Assembly (NCBI RefSeq): GCF_008630535.1
Contig: NZ_VWPH01000007.1
Location: 62,001-126,000, forward strand
Length of the DNA: 64,000 nucleotides
Origin: Saccharopolyspora hirsuta
Lineage (GTDB): Bacteria > Actinomycetota > Actinomycetes > Mycobacteriales > Pseudonocardiaceae
Direction: 5' to 3'
The notes under the pieces were generated by a model. The model was given only the letters and a program-made list of their open reading frames with translations, had not been told where the DNA came from and did not search any database. Within the stretch, counting starts at the first letter, position 1, and each line of letters starts with the position of its first letter. Positions 27,879 through 36,754 of the stretch are shown here, piece by piece. The translations under genes were made by a program, and so were the position numbers.

Positions 27879-29330
27879 TCACGTGCCGAGCACTTGCAGG
27901 GCCAGCCACAGCTCCGCGCGCACCCCGGGCTGGTCGAGGCTCCGGCCGAGCAGCTCCTCGACCTTGTGCACGCGGTTGCGCAGGGTGTGCCGGTGCACGC
28001 CCAGCCGGTTCGCCGCCGGATCCCACTGCCCGTGGTGCGCCAGCCAAGCGTGCAACGACCTCAGGAGCACCTCCTGGTCCCGCAGCGGCGCGAGCACGGC
28101 CTCGGCGAAGGCCTGCGCGTCGCCCTCGGGCACCAGGTCGAGCAACCCGCGCCCGGCGAGATCGGCGAACCGCACCGCCGCATCGCCGCGCTTGGCCACC
28201 TGCGCCGCCTGCTCGGCCTGCCGCAGCCCCTCGGCCAGCTCGGCCGCGGTGCTCGGTTCGGACACGCCGACGGCGAGTCCGGGCTGACCGGTGAGCCAGT
28301 CCAGCGCATCATCGCCCACCAGCCCCACCACCGCGTCGCCGCGCTCGGCCAGGTAGGCGGGCGCGCTCGGCTGGTCGGCGACCAACCTGGCCAGCAGCTC
28401 GTCCCGGTCGCGCGCCCCCAGCAGCACGACCACCCGGAACGGCTCCGGCGGGAGTTCGGCGTGCAGATCGCCGAGCACGTCCTGCACCGGCTCGCCGCGA
28501 AGCATCAGCTCCAGGAATCCCGCCCGCAGCCGCCGCCGCGCCGCCCCCAGCGCCTCGACCTGCTCCAGGGCGAGCGTCAGCAGCGAAGCAGCCGAGTTGA
28601 TCACGTGGTGGTCGGCGGTGCCGAACGGCCCGCTCCGGCCCACGACCAGGAACCCCCGCGCCCGGCCGCCCAGCGCCTGCATGCTCACTTCCTGGTCGCC
28701 GAGCGAGAAACCGGCCGCGGCCAGTCCCCGCTTCGCGCGCATCTTGTCCACTTCGGACGACAGCGCCCCCAGCCGGGACCCGGCCGCGACCGGCGCGCTG
28801 TGCAGCAGCCGACCGCCGGAGTCCAGCAGCAGCACCCACGCGTCGAGCAGCCGGGCGAGCTTGCGCACCAAGGCGTTGACGCCGTTGGTCGTGCCCGCCG
28901 CCTGCGCGAGTTCGTGCTGGGCGCGGCTCGTGCGCCGCAGGCTCGCGTACTCGTCGGCGGCGACGGCGTGCGAAACCGCTTTGCTGATCGCGATGAACGG
29001 GGTCGGCCGGGGCACTTCGAGCAGCGGCAGCCCGGCGCGCTCGGCGGCGGTCACCAGCTCGGCGGGCACCGCCCGGTGGCTCAGCCCGACGCCGAACCCC
29101 AGCCCCGCGGCCCCCACCGAGGTCAGCCGCTCGACCAGCTCCGCGCAGTCCGCCGCGCGCAGCGCCAGGCCCGTGGTGAGCAGCAGCTCGCCGCCCTCCA
29201 GGAACGGCGCCGGGTCGGCCAGCTCGCTGGTGTGCACCCAGGCGATCGGCCGGTCCAGCGCCCGCTCCCCGGCCCGCGCGGTCAGGCCCAGCTCGCTGTC
29301 CGCGACCAGGTCGCGCAACGTCAGCGGCAC
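27879..29330 (-). CDS. PucR-family transcriptional regulator (second)
   Basis: 483-residue paralogue of the neighbouring PucR protein, with the N-terminal domain (LTLRDLVADSELGLTARAG, AWVHTSELADPAPFLEGGE) and C-terminal HTH ANRLGVHRHTLRNRVHKVEE. Start GTG 29330 has AGGAGGTGG directly upstream and is preferred over the open frame to 29435. It is divergent from the GABA aminotransferase gene with about 116 bp between, so it probably regulates that promoter. Two tandem PucR regulators suggest the island responds to two effectors or forms heteromers. Confidence 0.9.
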   Translation of the reverse strand: MPLTLRDLVADSELGLTARAGERALDRPIAWVHTSELADPAPFLEGGELLLTTGLALRAADCAELVERLTSVGAAGLGFGVGLSHRAVPAELVTAAERAGLPLLEVPRPTPFIAISKAVSHAVAADEYASLRRTSRAQHELAQAAGTTNGVNALVRKLARLLDAWVLLLDSGGRLLHSAPVAAGSRLGALSSEVDKMRAKRGLAAAGFSLGDQEVSMQALGGRARGFLVVGRSGPFGTADHHVINSAASLLTLALEQVEALGAARRRLRAGFLELMLRGEPVQDVLGDLHAELPPEPFRVVVLLGARDRDELLARLVADQPSAPAYLAERGDAVVGLVGDDALDWLTGQPGLAVGVSEPSTAAELAEGLRQAEQAAQVAKRGDAAVRFADLAGRGLLDLVPEGDAQAFAEAVLAPLRDQEVLLRSLHAWLAHHGQWDPAANRLGVHRHTLRNRVHKVEELLGRSLDQPGVRAELWLALQVLGT

Positions 29331-29446
29331 CGGCCACCTCCTGACATTGTGTCCAACACCAGCACCCGAGTTAACCAGATCGTCACCTGTTCGGATCGGC
29401 GCCTCCCGCCGAGTCTGGTCCCAGTACGACACCACCAGGAGGCCCC

Positions 29447-30769
29447 GTGACCACCACCCAGGCGCGCGTCCTGCGCACCGAGATCCCCGGACCGAACTCC
29501 CGCGAGCTGCAGCGCCGCCGCGACGCGACGGTGGCCGCGGGCGTGGCCAGCGTGCTGCCGGTCTACATCACCGAGGCCTCCGGCGGCGTGCTGCAGGACG
29601 TCGACGGGAACTCGCTGATCGACCTGGGCTCGGGCATCGCGGTCACCAACGTGGGCAACGCCGCGCCGGAGGTCGTCGAACCGGTGCGCCGCCAGGTCGC
29701 CGAGTTCACCCACACCTGCTTCATGGTGACGCCCTACGAGAACTACCTGCAGGTCTGCGAGGAGCTCGCCGCGCTGACCCCCGGCGACCACGAGAAGCGC
29801 AGCGCGCTGTTCAACTCCGGCGCCGAAGCGGTGGAGAACGCGGTCAAGATCGCGCGCCGCGCCACCGGCCGCCCGGCGGTGGTGGCCTTCGACCACGCCT
29901 ACCACGGCCGCACCAACCTGACCATGGCGCTGACCGCGAAGTCCGTACCGTACAAGCACGGTTTCGGCCCGTTCGCCCCGGAGATCTACCGGGTGCCGAT
30001 GTCCTACCCGGCGCGCGACGGCCGCCCCGGCGAGCAGGTCGCGCGGGAGGCGGTCGAGCGGATCGAGAAGCAGCTCGGCGCCGACCAGGTCGCCGCGGTG
30101 CTGATCGAGCCGATCCAGGGCGAGGGCGGGTTCATCGAGCCCGCACCGGGCTTCCTGCCCGCGATCGCGCAGTGGTGCCGCGACAACGGCGTGCTGTTCG
30201 TCGCCGACGAGATCCAGACCGGTTTCTGCCGGACCGGCGCGTGGTTCGCCTGCGACCACGAGAACGTGGTGCCGGACCTGATCACGACCGCCAAGGGCAT
30301 CGCGGGCGGCCTGCCGCTGGCGGCGGTCACCGGCCGCGCGGACCTGATGGACGCCATGCCGCCGAGCAGCCTGGGCGGCACCTACGGCGGCAACCCGATC
30401 GCCTGCGCGGGCGCGCTCGGCGCGATCCGCGCGATGCGCGAGCAGGACCTGGCCGCCGCCGCGCGCGCCATCGGCGACCTGGCGCTCCCCCGCCTGCGCG
30501 CGCTCGCCGAGGACACCGACGCGATCCTCGACGTGCGCGGCCGCGGCGCGATGATCGGCATCGAGTTCGTCAAGCCGGGCACCACCGAACCGGACCCGGA
30601 GACGACGGCGCGCATCGCCAAGGCCTGCCACGCGCAGGGCGTCGTGATCCTCACCTGCGGCACCTACGGCAACGTGATCCGCCTGCTCCCACCCCTGGTG
30701 ATCGACCACGCCCTCCTGTCGGAAGGCCTGACGGTCCTGGAAGAAGCGATCCGCGAGCACGCGCGGTGA
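29447..30769 (+). CDS. gabT: 4-aminobutyrate aminotransferase
   Basis: 440-residue class III PLP aminotransferase moving the amino group of GABA to 2-oxoglutarate to give succinic semialdehyde. The PLP lysine is Lys283 in TTAKGIAGGLPLAAVTGR. Other motifs are FNSGAEAVENAVKIARRATG, FDHAYHGRTNLTMALTAK and IEPIQGEGGFIEP. Length matches actinobacterial GabT. The GTG start has CAGGAGG 5 nt before. It is divergent from the PucR pair and links the amine pathway to the succinic-semialdehyde-type dehydrogenase at 17.7-19.2 kb. 5-aminovalerate is a plausible second substrate. Confidence 0.93.
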   Translation: MTTTQARVLRTEIPGPNSRELQRRRDATVAAGVASVLPVYITEASGGVLQDVDGNSLIDLGSGIAVTNVGNAAPEVVEPVRRQVAEFTHTCFMVTPYENYLQVCEELAALTPGDHEKRSALFNSGAEAVENAVKIARRATGRPAVVAFDHAYHGRTNLTMALTAKSVPYKHGFGPFAPEIYRVPMSYPARDGRPGEQVAREAVERIEKQLGADQVAAVLIEPIQGEGGFIEPAPGFLPAIAQWCRDNGVLFVADEIQTGFCRTGAWFACDHENVVPDLITTAKGIAGGLPLAAVTGRADLMDAMPPSSLGGTYGGNPIACAGALGAIRAMREQDLAAAARAIGDLALPRLRALAEDTDAILDVRGRGAMIGIEFVKPGTTEPDPETTARIAKACHAQGVVILTCGTYGNVIRLLPPLVIDHALLSEGLTVLEEAIREHAR

Positions 30770-30775
30770 CGAGCC

Positions 30776-30816
30776 GGGCCGCGGGCGCTCCTGCCGGGCA
30801 CCCGCGCCCGCGGCCC
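30776..30816 (+). terminator. GC-rich hairpin terminator after gabT
   Basis: Perfect 13-bp stem GGGCCGCGGGCGC (30776-30788 and 30804-30816) with a 15-nt loop, 7 bp after the gabT stop; no U-tract. Confidence 0.75.
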
Positions 30817-30945
30817 ACCCCCGCAGGTGCACAACCACACCAGCATGTGACACACATCGTCTACTCGTGACACTAATCTCAAATCAGGTCACCTCCGAGG
30901 ACGTCCGACCTTGCCACGTCCCCATTAGTCATCCATGCTGACGGT

Positions 30946-31242
30946 ATGGCGTTGGCTGACGAACGTGGAGCACGCACCGAAATCACGGCCAACGGGCAGG
31001 GCCGTGTGACGATTCCCGCTTCGATCAGGCGGGCTGCCGGGATCGAACCAGGCACGCCACTCGCGGTCTACGTGGAAGACGGTCGGGTGGTCATCGAAAC
31101 GCGCGAACAACTCGGCGAGCGCATCCGGCGCGACGTCGCAGCGGCTTGGCGGGGCAGCGGGTCCGTCGTGGACGAGCTGATCGACGACCGCCGTGCAGCG
31201 GCCGCCGCCGAGGCCGACGAAGCCGCTGGAGGTCACCGTTGA
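30946..31242 (+). CDS. vapB: VapB-type antitoxin, AbrB/SpoVT DNA-binding domain
   Basis: 98-residue antitoxin. An AbrB/MazE swapped-hairpin domain occupies about residues 10-52 (TEITANGQGRVTIPASIRRA, then LAVYVEDGRVVIETRE); a helical C-terminus rich in Ala, Glu and Arg should bind the toxin. Its TGA overlaps the TTG start of the PIN toxin (TTGA). The N-terminal domain is closely similar to the orphan antitoxin at 31696-31926, suggesting tandem duplication. Unlike the Phd-type partner at 9.4 kb, this antitoxin belongs to a different fold. Confidence 0.87.
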   Translation: MALADERGARTEITANGQGRVTIPASIRRAAGIEPGTPLAVYVEDGRVVIETREQLGERIRRDVAAAWRGSGSVVDELIDDRRAAAAAEADEAAGGHR

Positions 31243-31619
31243 CCACAGTGCTGGACACGTCGGCAATCCTGGCTTGGCTGCGGGACGAGACCGGGGCGAA
31301 CACGGTGAACGCGGTGATCAGCAGTGCGACGATGTCGACGGTGAATTGGTCGGAGCTCGCCCAGAAGCTGACTCAGCACGGGGCGGATGCCGGACGCACA
31401 TGCGACCGGCTCCGCACGCTCGGGCTGGCAGTTGAACCGTTCACCACCGAAGACGCGGTGCGAGCTGGCGAGCTGTGGGCACGCACAAGGTCGGCCGGGT
31501 CGTCCCTCGGAGATCGCGCCTGCCTGGCGTTGGCCATCCGGCTCGACGCCCCGGTGCTCACCGCCGACAAAGCGTGGCAGGACATCGAGGCCGAGGTATC
31601 CATCGAGCTGCTGCGCTGA
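31239..31619 (+). CDS. vapC: VapC-family PIN-domain toxin
   Basis: 126-residue PIN-domain ribonuclease. Acidic residues expected at the active site: Asp5 in TTVLDTSAILAWLRDE, Glu in TVNWSELAQKL and Asp in GSSLGDRACLALA, with LTADKAWQDIE near the end. All appear intact. I start it at TTG 31239, which overlaps the antitoxin stop and has GGAGG 6 nt upstream; this avoids the out-of-context longer frame. Coupled translation with the antitoxin is expected. Confidence 0.87.
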   Translation: MTTVLDTSAILAWLRDETGANTVNAVISSATMSTVNWSELAQKLTQHGADAGRTCDRLRTLGLAVEPFTTEDAVRAGELWARTRSAGSSLGDRACLALAIRLDAPVLTADKAWQDIEAEVSIELLR

Positions 31620-31695
31620 GTGCGGCCGCGGAGACCCGGAACTCACCCCACGGGCGCGTGACGGAGCTTGATCCGCGCGCCGCGTCCGGACCAGC

Positions 31696-31926
31696 ATGTC
31701 GGCCGTGAGGAACGCGGAGTGCACCGAGATCACCGCCGACGGGGAGATGCGCATCACCCTGCCCCGGGCGATCATGCGGGCGGCTGGCATCGAGCCCGGG
31801 ATGCCGCTGGTCGCCTACGAGGAGGACGGGCAGATCGTGGTCGAGATGCGGCCCGCGGCCTGGCACGGCGGGTCGGTCGACGAGGAGCTGTTCGGGAAGC
31901 GCCTGGTCGCGGGCGAACGGGCCTGA
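31696..31926 (+). CDS. Orphan AbrB/SpoVT-type antitoxin
   Basis: 76-residue paralogue of the antitoxin 450 bp upstream: TEITADGEMRITLPRAIMRA followed by AAGIEPGMPLVAYEEDGQIV. The C-terminus is shorter and ends DEELFGKRLVAGERA. No toxin follows; the next 270 bp hold a hairpin and then rlmN on the other strand. It could regulate the adjacent vapBC in trans, act as an anti-addiction copy, or be a decaying duplicate. Confidence 0.75.
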   Translation: MSAVRNAECTEITADGEMRITLPRAIMRAAGIEPGMPLVAYEEDGQIVVEMRPAAWHGGSVDEELFGKRLVAGERA

Positions 31927-31935
31927 GCCGCGCAG

Positions 31936-31977
31936 CCGGTGCGCGCCACTCGGGGGGCGGTTCGCGACGCGCACCGG
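31936..31977. terminator. Hairpin terminator
   Basis: Stem CCGGTGCGCG / CGCGCACCGG (31936-31945, 31968-31977) with a 22-nt loop, 10 bp after the orphan antitoxin stop. The remaining ~220 bp to rlmN hold nothing recognisable. Confidence 0.65.
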
Positions 31978-32196
31978 CCGGGCGCGGACCTCCGTCCACT
32001 TCGGACGTCGGTCCGGCAGTGCGCGGGCCGCAGGACCTCACCGGGTGCTGCCCCGCACACCGTCGCCGCGGTCACGGCGAGGTCGCACCCGCTCCGGCCA
32101 CCAGCGGCAGCAGGATCATGGGGCACCGATCACCCGGAAGTCACCGTTGTGTTCATTTCGTTCACAGCAACCGCGGGCCCCGCGTGAGCGACGAAC

Positions 32197-33309
32197 TCAC
32201 TCCTCGGCGGCGAGCTGACCGCAGGCCGCGGCGATCTCCTGGCCCCGGGTGTCGCGGACCGTGCAGGGCACGCCCGCTTCGCGGACGCGGCGGACGAACT
32301 CGCGCTCCACCGGCTTCGGGCTGGCGTCCCACTTGCTGCCCGGGGTCGGGTTCAGCGGGATCAGGTTCACGTGCGCGTACTGGCCGAGGTGCCGGTGCAG
32401 CAGCTTGCCCAGCAGGTCCGCGCGCCACTGCTGGTCGTTGACGTCGCGGATCAGCGCGTACTCGATCGACACGCGGCGCCCGGTGTGGTCGGCGTAGCCG
32501 CGCGCGGCCTCCAGGACCTCGGCGACCTTCCAGCGGTTGTTCACCGGGACCAGCGTGTCGCGCAGCTCGTCGTCCGGGGTGTGCAGCGACACCGCCAGCG
32601 TCACGTGCAGGTTCTCCGCGGTCATCTTCTTGATCGCCGGGACGAGACCCACCGTCGACACGGTCACCGAGCGCTGCGAGAGGCCCAGGCCCTCCGGCGC
32701 CGGGTCGCAGATGCGGTGCACCGCGTTGATCACCCGGCGGTAGTTCGCTAGCGGCTCGCCCATGCCCATGAACACCACGTTGGACAGCCGCCCGGCACCG
32801 CCGGGGACCTCGCCGTCGCGCATCGCCGCAGCAGCCGAGCGCACCTGGTCGACGATCTCCGCGGTCGACAGGTTGCGCTGCAGGCCGCCCTGGCCGGTGG
32901 CGCAGAACGGGCAGGCCATGCCGCAGCCCGCCTGGCTGGAGATGCAGACCGTGGCGCGGTCCGGGTAGCGCATCAGCACGCTCTCCAGCAGCGTGCCGTC
33001 GTGCGCGCGCCAGAGCGTCTTGCGGGTCGTGCCCTCGTCGGTGACGAGGTTGCGGACCTCGGTGAGCAGCGGCGGCAGCAGGCTCTCGCCGAGCTTGGCG
33101 CGGCTGGCGGCCGGGATGTCGGTCATCGACTCGACGTCGGCGTTGAGCCGCCCGAAGTAGTGGTGCGCCAGCTGCTTGGCGCGGAACGGCTTCTCCCCCA
33201 GCTCGACGACGGCGGCCTTCCGTTCGTCGGCGGAGAGGTCGGCGAGGTGCCGCGGGGGCATGCCGCGGCGCGGGGCGTCGAAGACGAGTGGCAGGGAAGT
33301 CGCAGACAT
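32197..33309 (-). CDS. rlmN: 23S rRNA / tRNA adenine-2 methyltransferase (radical SAM)
   Basis: 370-residue radical-SAM enzyme that methylates C2 of A2503 in 23S rRNA and A37 in some tRNAs. The cluster motif [14 protein letters not shown] is central. The mechanistic C-terminal cysteine is in [20 protein letters not shown]. An N-terminal HhH-like accessory domain ([20 protein letters not shown]) precedes the barrel. I used ATG 33309; the frame extends upstream only into the divergent promoter region. The gene is single and divergent from the metal-transport operon. Confidence 0.95.
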   Translation of the reverse strand: MSATSLPLVFDAPRRGMPPRHLADLSADERKAAVVELGEKPFRAKQLAHHYFGRLNADVESMTDIPAASRAKLGESLLPPLLTEVRNLVTDEGTTRKTLWRAHDGTLLESVLMRYPDRATVCISSQAGCGMACPFCATGQGGLQRNLSTAEIVDQVRSAAAAMRDGEVPGGAGRLSNVVFMGMGEPLANYRRVINAVHRICDPAPEGLGLSQRSVTVSTVGLVPAIKKMTAENLHVTLAVSLHTPDDELRDTLVPVNNRWKVAEVLEAARGYADHTGRRVSIEYALIRDVNDQQWRADLLGKLLHRHLGQYAHVNLIPLNPTPGSKWDASPKPVEREFVRRVREAGVPCTVRDTRGQEIAAACGQLAAEE

Positions 33310-33343
33310 AGCGCCGCCCATCTTCCCACGCCCGGAGACGACC

Positions 33344-33372
33344 TTGGTGGCGGCCGTCGCTCGCGGTACAGT
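33344..33372 (+). promoter_or_regulatory. Promoter of the metal ABC importer operon
   Basis: TTGGTG (33344-33349), 17-bp spacer, TACAGT (33367-33372). The GTG start codon at 33380 lies 8 bp past the -10, so the transcript is probably leaderless. Confidence 0.6.
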
Positions 33373-33390
33373 TTTCGGCGTGGCGAAAAC
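33371..33390. promoter_or_regulatory. Candidate metalloregulator operator
   Basis: Perfect inverted repeat GTTTTCG-N6-CGAAAAC (33371-33377 and 33384-33390) covering the predicted transcription start and start codon of the solute-binding gene. A DtxR/MntR-type repressor is encoded at the end of the same operon-like set. Binding by that repressor is inference. Confidence 0.5.
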
Positions 33391-34306
33391 CCGGTCCGCA
33401 CGCTTCCGAAACACATCTCTCGTCGCAGCGGAGCTCCTGCTGCTCACCGCGGCCTGCGGAACCGGGTTCAGCCAGCCCGACGACGAGCGCAAGCAGGTGG
33501 TCACCACGTTCACCGTGATCGCCGACATGGCCCGCAACGTCGCCGGTGACGCGATCGCGGTGGAGTCGATCACCAAGCCGGGCACCGAGATCCACGAGTA
33601 CGAGCCGACCCCCAGCGACATGCTCAAGGCGGCCAAGGCCGATCTGGTCCTGGACAACGGGCTCGGCCTGGAGCGCTGGTTCGACAAGTTCGTGCAGCGC
33701 AGCGAGGCCGAGCACGTGACGCTCACCAGCGGCATCGAGCCGATCGCCATCCGCGGCGGCGAGTACCGGGGCAAGGCGAATCCGCACGCCTGGATGTCGC
33801 CGCGCACCGCGATGACCTACGTCGCCAACATCCGCGACGCGTTCATCCGCCTCGACCCGGCGCACGCCGCGACCTTCCGCGCCAACGCCGACGCTTACCA
33901 GCAGCGGCTCGCCGAGATCGACCGCTACCTGCACCAGGAGCTGGCGAGCCTGCCCGACGAGCACCGCGCGCTGGTCACCTGCGAGGGCGCGTTCTCCTAC
34001 CTGGCCCGCGACGCGGGGCTGCGCGAGGCGTACCTGTGGCCGGTGAACAGCGATGCGGAGGGCACGCCGCAGCAGATCAAGGCGACCACCGAGTTCGTCC
34101 GGGAGAACGGAGTCCCCACCGTGTTCTGCGAATCCACCGTCAACGACAAGGCCCAGCAGCAGGTCGCGCGGGAGACCGGTGCGCGGCTGGGCGACAAGCT
34201 CTACGTCGACTCGCTGTCCGGTCCGGACGGCCCGGTGCCGACGTACCTGGACCTGCTGCGCCACGACGCCGAGGCGATCGTCGCCGGACTGCGGGGTGCC
34301 CGGTGA
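33380..34306 (+). CDS. Metal-binding lipoprotein of cluster-9 ABC importer (Mn/Fe type)
   Basis: 308-residue solute-binding lipoprotein. The signal peptide ends in LLLLTAAC with the lipobox Cys. The four metal ligands of the family are visible: His in [12 protein letters not shown], His in [10 protein letters not shown], Glu in [14 protein letters not shown] and Asp in [12 protein letters not shown]. The acidic Glu/Asp pair and lack of a His-rich loop favour manganese or iron over zinc. Start GTG 33380 is probably leaderless. It is the first gene of an importer (overlapping GTGA with the ATPase) that ends with a DtxR-type regulator. Confidence 0.9.
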   Translation: MAKTRSARFRNTSLVAAELLLLTAACGTGFSQPDDERKQVVTTFTVIADMARNVAGDAIAVESITKPGTEIHEYEPTPSDMLKAAKADLVLDNGLGLERWFDKFVQRSEAEHVTLTSGIEPIAIRGGEYRGKANPHAWMSPRTAMTYVANIRDAFIRLDPAHAATFRANADAYQQRLAEIDRYLHQELASLPDEHRALVTCEGAFSYLARDAGLREAYLWPVNSDAEGTPQQIKATTEFVRENGVPTVFCESTVNDKAQQQVARETGARLGDKLYVDSLSGPDGPVPTYLDLLRHDAEAIVAGLRGAR

Positions 34307-35037
34307 CCCTCGCGATCAGCGCGCACCGCGTGACCGTCCACTACGGCGAGACGCTGGCGCTCGACGACGTGTCGGTGGACATCGGCCCGGGGCGGATCTG
34401 CGGCCTGCTGGGCATGAACGGCTCCGGCAAGTCGACGCTGTTCAAGGCGCTGATGGGCCTGGTCCGCCCGGACTCCGGCGACATCCGGCTGCTCGGCCGC
34501 GACCAGCGGCAGGCGCGGCGGGACGGGCTGATCGCGTACGTGCCGCAGTCCGAGGCCGTCGACTGGACGTTCCCGGTGACCGTGGGCGACGTGGTCATGA
34601 TGGGCCGCTACGGCCACCTCGGCCTCACCCGGCACCCCAAGCAGAAGGACAAGGCCGCGGTGCGCGCCGCGCTGGAGCGGGTCGGGCTCACCGAGCTGGC
34701 CGGAAACCCGATCGGCGCCCTGTCCGGTGGCCAGCGCAAGCGCGCGTTCGTCGCGCGCGGCATCGCGCAGGAGGCGCAGCTGCTGTTCCTCGACGAACCG
34801 TTCGCCGGGGTGGACAAGAAGTCCGAGGCGACCATCAGCGACCTGCTGCGCGAGCTGCGCTCCGAGGGACGCACGGTGGTGATCTCCACCCACGACCTGG
34901 CCAGCGTCCCGGCGCTGTGCGACGAGGCGGTGCTGCTCCAGCAGCGGGTGATCGCGCACGGCCCGCTCGACGAGGTGCTGTCCCCGGAGACCCTCGCCCG
35001 CACCTTCGGCGTCGAAACCGCCGTGGAGCCCTCATGA
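34303..35037 (+). CDS. Metal ABC importer ATP-binding protein
   Basis: 244-residue ABC ATPase: Walker A GMNGSGKST, Q-loop YVPQSEAVDW, signature LSGGQRKRAFVARG, Walker B LLFLDEPFAGVD and switch His in STHDL. The YVPQ(S/R)xxVDW pattern is typical of the manganese/zinc importer ATPases. It starts on GTG 34303, overlapping the stop of the binding-protein gene by 4 bp. The permease follows after 94 bp. Confidence 0.92.
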   Translation: MTLAISAHRVTVHYGETLALDDVSVDIGPGRICGLLGMNGSGKSTLFKALMGLVRPDSGDIRLLGRDQRQARRDGLIAYVPQSEAVDWTFPVTVGDVVMMGRYGHLGLTRHPKQKDKAAVRAALERVGLTELAGNPIGALSGGQRKRAFVARGIAQEAQLLFLDEPFAGVDKKSEATISDLLRELRSEGRTVVISTHDLASVPALCDEAVLLQQRVIAHGPLDEVLSPETLARTFGVETAVEPS

Positions 35038-35131
35038 CCGCCCCACCGACCTCCGGCAGTCCGCCCGCGCGCGAATCCGGCGGACGGCGAGACCACCTGA
35101 CATCGCAGTGCGACGAACTCCGGGAGACAAG

Positions 35132-36007
35132 GTGAACGACATCCTCCAGTGGCTCGTCGAACCGGTGCAGTTCGGCTTCATGCAGCGCGCGCTGCTGGTC
35201 AGCCTGGCCGCCGGGCTGGTCTGCGCCGTGCTGTCCTGCTGGATCACGCTGATCGGCTGGTCCCTGCTCGGCGACGCCGTCTCGCACGCGGTGCTGCCCG
35301 GCGTGGTGCTCGCCTACGTGCTGGCGCTGCCGTTCTCCCTCGGCGCGTTCCTGTTCGGCACCCTCGCCGTCGGGTTGATCGCCGGGGTCCGCAGCACCAC
35401 CCGGTTGAAGGGCGACGCCGCGATCGGCGTGGTGTTCACCGGCCTGTTCGCGCTGGGACTGGTGCTGGTCTCGCGCATCCCGAGCCAGGTGGACCTCAAC
35501 CACATCCTGTTCGGCAACGTCCTCGGCGTCACCGACTCCGACATCGTGCAGGTGCTGGTGATCGCCGCGGTCGTGCTGGCGGTGGCCCTGATCAAGCGCC
35601 GCGACCTCACGCTCTACGCCTTCGACCCGACCCACGCGCACGCGATCGGCCTCAACCCGCGGCGGATCGGCGCGCTGCTGCTGACGATGCTGGCGCTGAC
35701 CGTCGTCGTGGCGCTGCAGGCCGTCGGCGTCATCCTGGTCACCGCGATGCTGATCACCCCGGGCGCCACGGCCTTCCTGCTGACCAAGCGCTTCCCGAAG
35801 ATGCTCGCGGTGGCGGCCGCGCTGTCGGTGTTCAGCAGCGTCCTGGGCACCTACCTGAGCTTCCACCTGGACACCTCGACCGGCGGCATGATCGTGGTCT
35901 GCCAGACGGTCGTGTTCGGGCTGGTCTACCTGGGAGCGCCGGAGCAGGGCCTGATCGCGCGGGCGGTGCGCCGCCGCGCCGGTGAGCGCCCCGCGGTCGG
36001 CGTCTGA
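35132..36007 (+). CDS. Metal ABC importer permease
   Basis: 291-residue membrane protein of the ABC-3 family with about eight helices. Typical segments are LLGDAVSHAVLPGVVLAYVL and GVILVTAMLITPGATAFLLT. It forms the channel with the preceding ATPase and binding lipoprotein. I chose GTG 35132, with GGGAG 6 nt upstream, over an open-frame GTG eight codons earlier without ribosome-binding site. The set has a single permease gene, so the channel is presumably a homodimer. Confidence 0.92.
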   Translation: MNDILQWLVEPVQFGFMQRALLVSLAAGLVCAVLSCWITLIGWSLLGDAVSHAVLPGVVLAYVLALPFSLGAFLFGTLAVGLIAGVRSTTRLKGDAAIGVVFTGLFALGLVLVSRIPSQVDLNHILFGNVLGVTDSDIVQVLVIAAVVLAVALIKRRDLTLYAFDPTHAHAIGLNPRRIGALLLTMLALTVVVALQAVGVILVTAMLITPGATAFLLTKRFPKMLAVAAALSVFSSVLGTYLSFHLDTSTGGMIVVCQTVVFGLVYLGAPEQGLIARAVRRRAGERPAVGV

Positions 36008-36067
36008 CCAGCGACGCCGCGCGAACCACCTTCGGGAACGCACCTCGGCCGCCCGTATCGTGAAAGC

Positions 36068-36754
36068 ATGACGAGTATGGCCGAGCGTCCGTCGCCGTCC
36101 GTCGAGGACTACCTCCGGGCGATCTACGGGCTCAGCGAACGAGGCGTGCCCGTCACGAACGCCACCCTGACGCAGCGCCTCGGGCTGAGCCCGTCATCGG
36201 TGTCCGGGATGATCAACAAGCTGGCGCAGCTCGGCCTGGTCACCCACGTCCGGTACCGCAGCGTCGAGCTGACCCCGGAAGGCCGCCGGCTGGCCCACGA
36301 CGTGCTGCGCCGCCACCGGCTGATCGAGCTGTTCCTGGTCGAGGAGCTGGACTACAGCTGGGACGAGGTGCACCGCGAGGCCGACGCCCTGGAGCACGCG
36401 GTGTCCGACGAGCTCGTCGCGCACATCGCCGCCAAGCTCGGCAACCCCACCCACGACCCGCACGGCGACCCGATCCCGACCGCCGACGGCCGGATGGAGG
36501 AACCGCAGACCAAGCTGCTGGACCAGGTGGACCCCGGCACCGTCGGCACCATCGCGCGGGTCTGGGACACCGATTCTGAGCTGCTGCGCTACCTCACCGA
36601 GCACGGCATGACGCTGGGCTCGCGCATCGAGCTCGTGGAGCGCAAGCCGTTCGGCGGGCCGCTGGTGGTGCGCGTCGGCGAACCCCCGCACGACGAAACG
36701 CACTTCGTGGGCGACGAGATCGCCGCGGCGCTATCGATCAGCGTGCACCGGTGA
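36068..36754 (+). CDS. DtxR/MntR-family metal-dependent repressor
   Basis: 228-residue iron- or manganese-dependent repressor: N-terminal winged helix (VEDYLRAIYGLSERG, LTQRLGLSPSSVSGMINKLA), dimerisation domain with metal-site residues in HRLIELFLVEELDYSWDEVH and EADALEHAVSDEL, and a C-terminal FeoA/SH3-like domain. As the last gene beside a cluster-9 importer it most likely represses that importer when metal is plentiful. The promoter may contain TATCGT 6 bp before the ATG. Its 3' end overlaps the convergent membrane-protein gene by 24 bp. Confidence 0.9.
   Translation: MTSMAERPSPSVEDYLRAIYGLSERGVPVTNATLTQRLGLSPSSVSGMINKLAQLGLVTHVRYRSVELTPEGRRLAHDVLRRHRLIELFLVEELDYSWDEVHREADALEHAVSDELVAHIAAKLGNPTHDPHGDPIPTADGRMEEPQTKLLDQVDPGTVGTIARVWDTDSELLRYLTEHGMTLGSRIELVERKPFGGPLVVRVGEPPHDETHFVGDEIAAALSISVHR

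Noticed and set aside
33310..33807. N-terminal extension of rlmN
   Set aside because: It would cover the divergent metal-importer promoter and the 5' part of that gene; RlmN homologues start near 33309.
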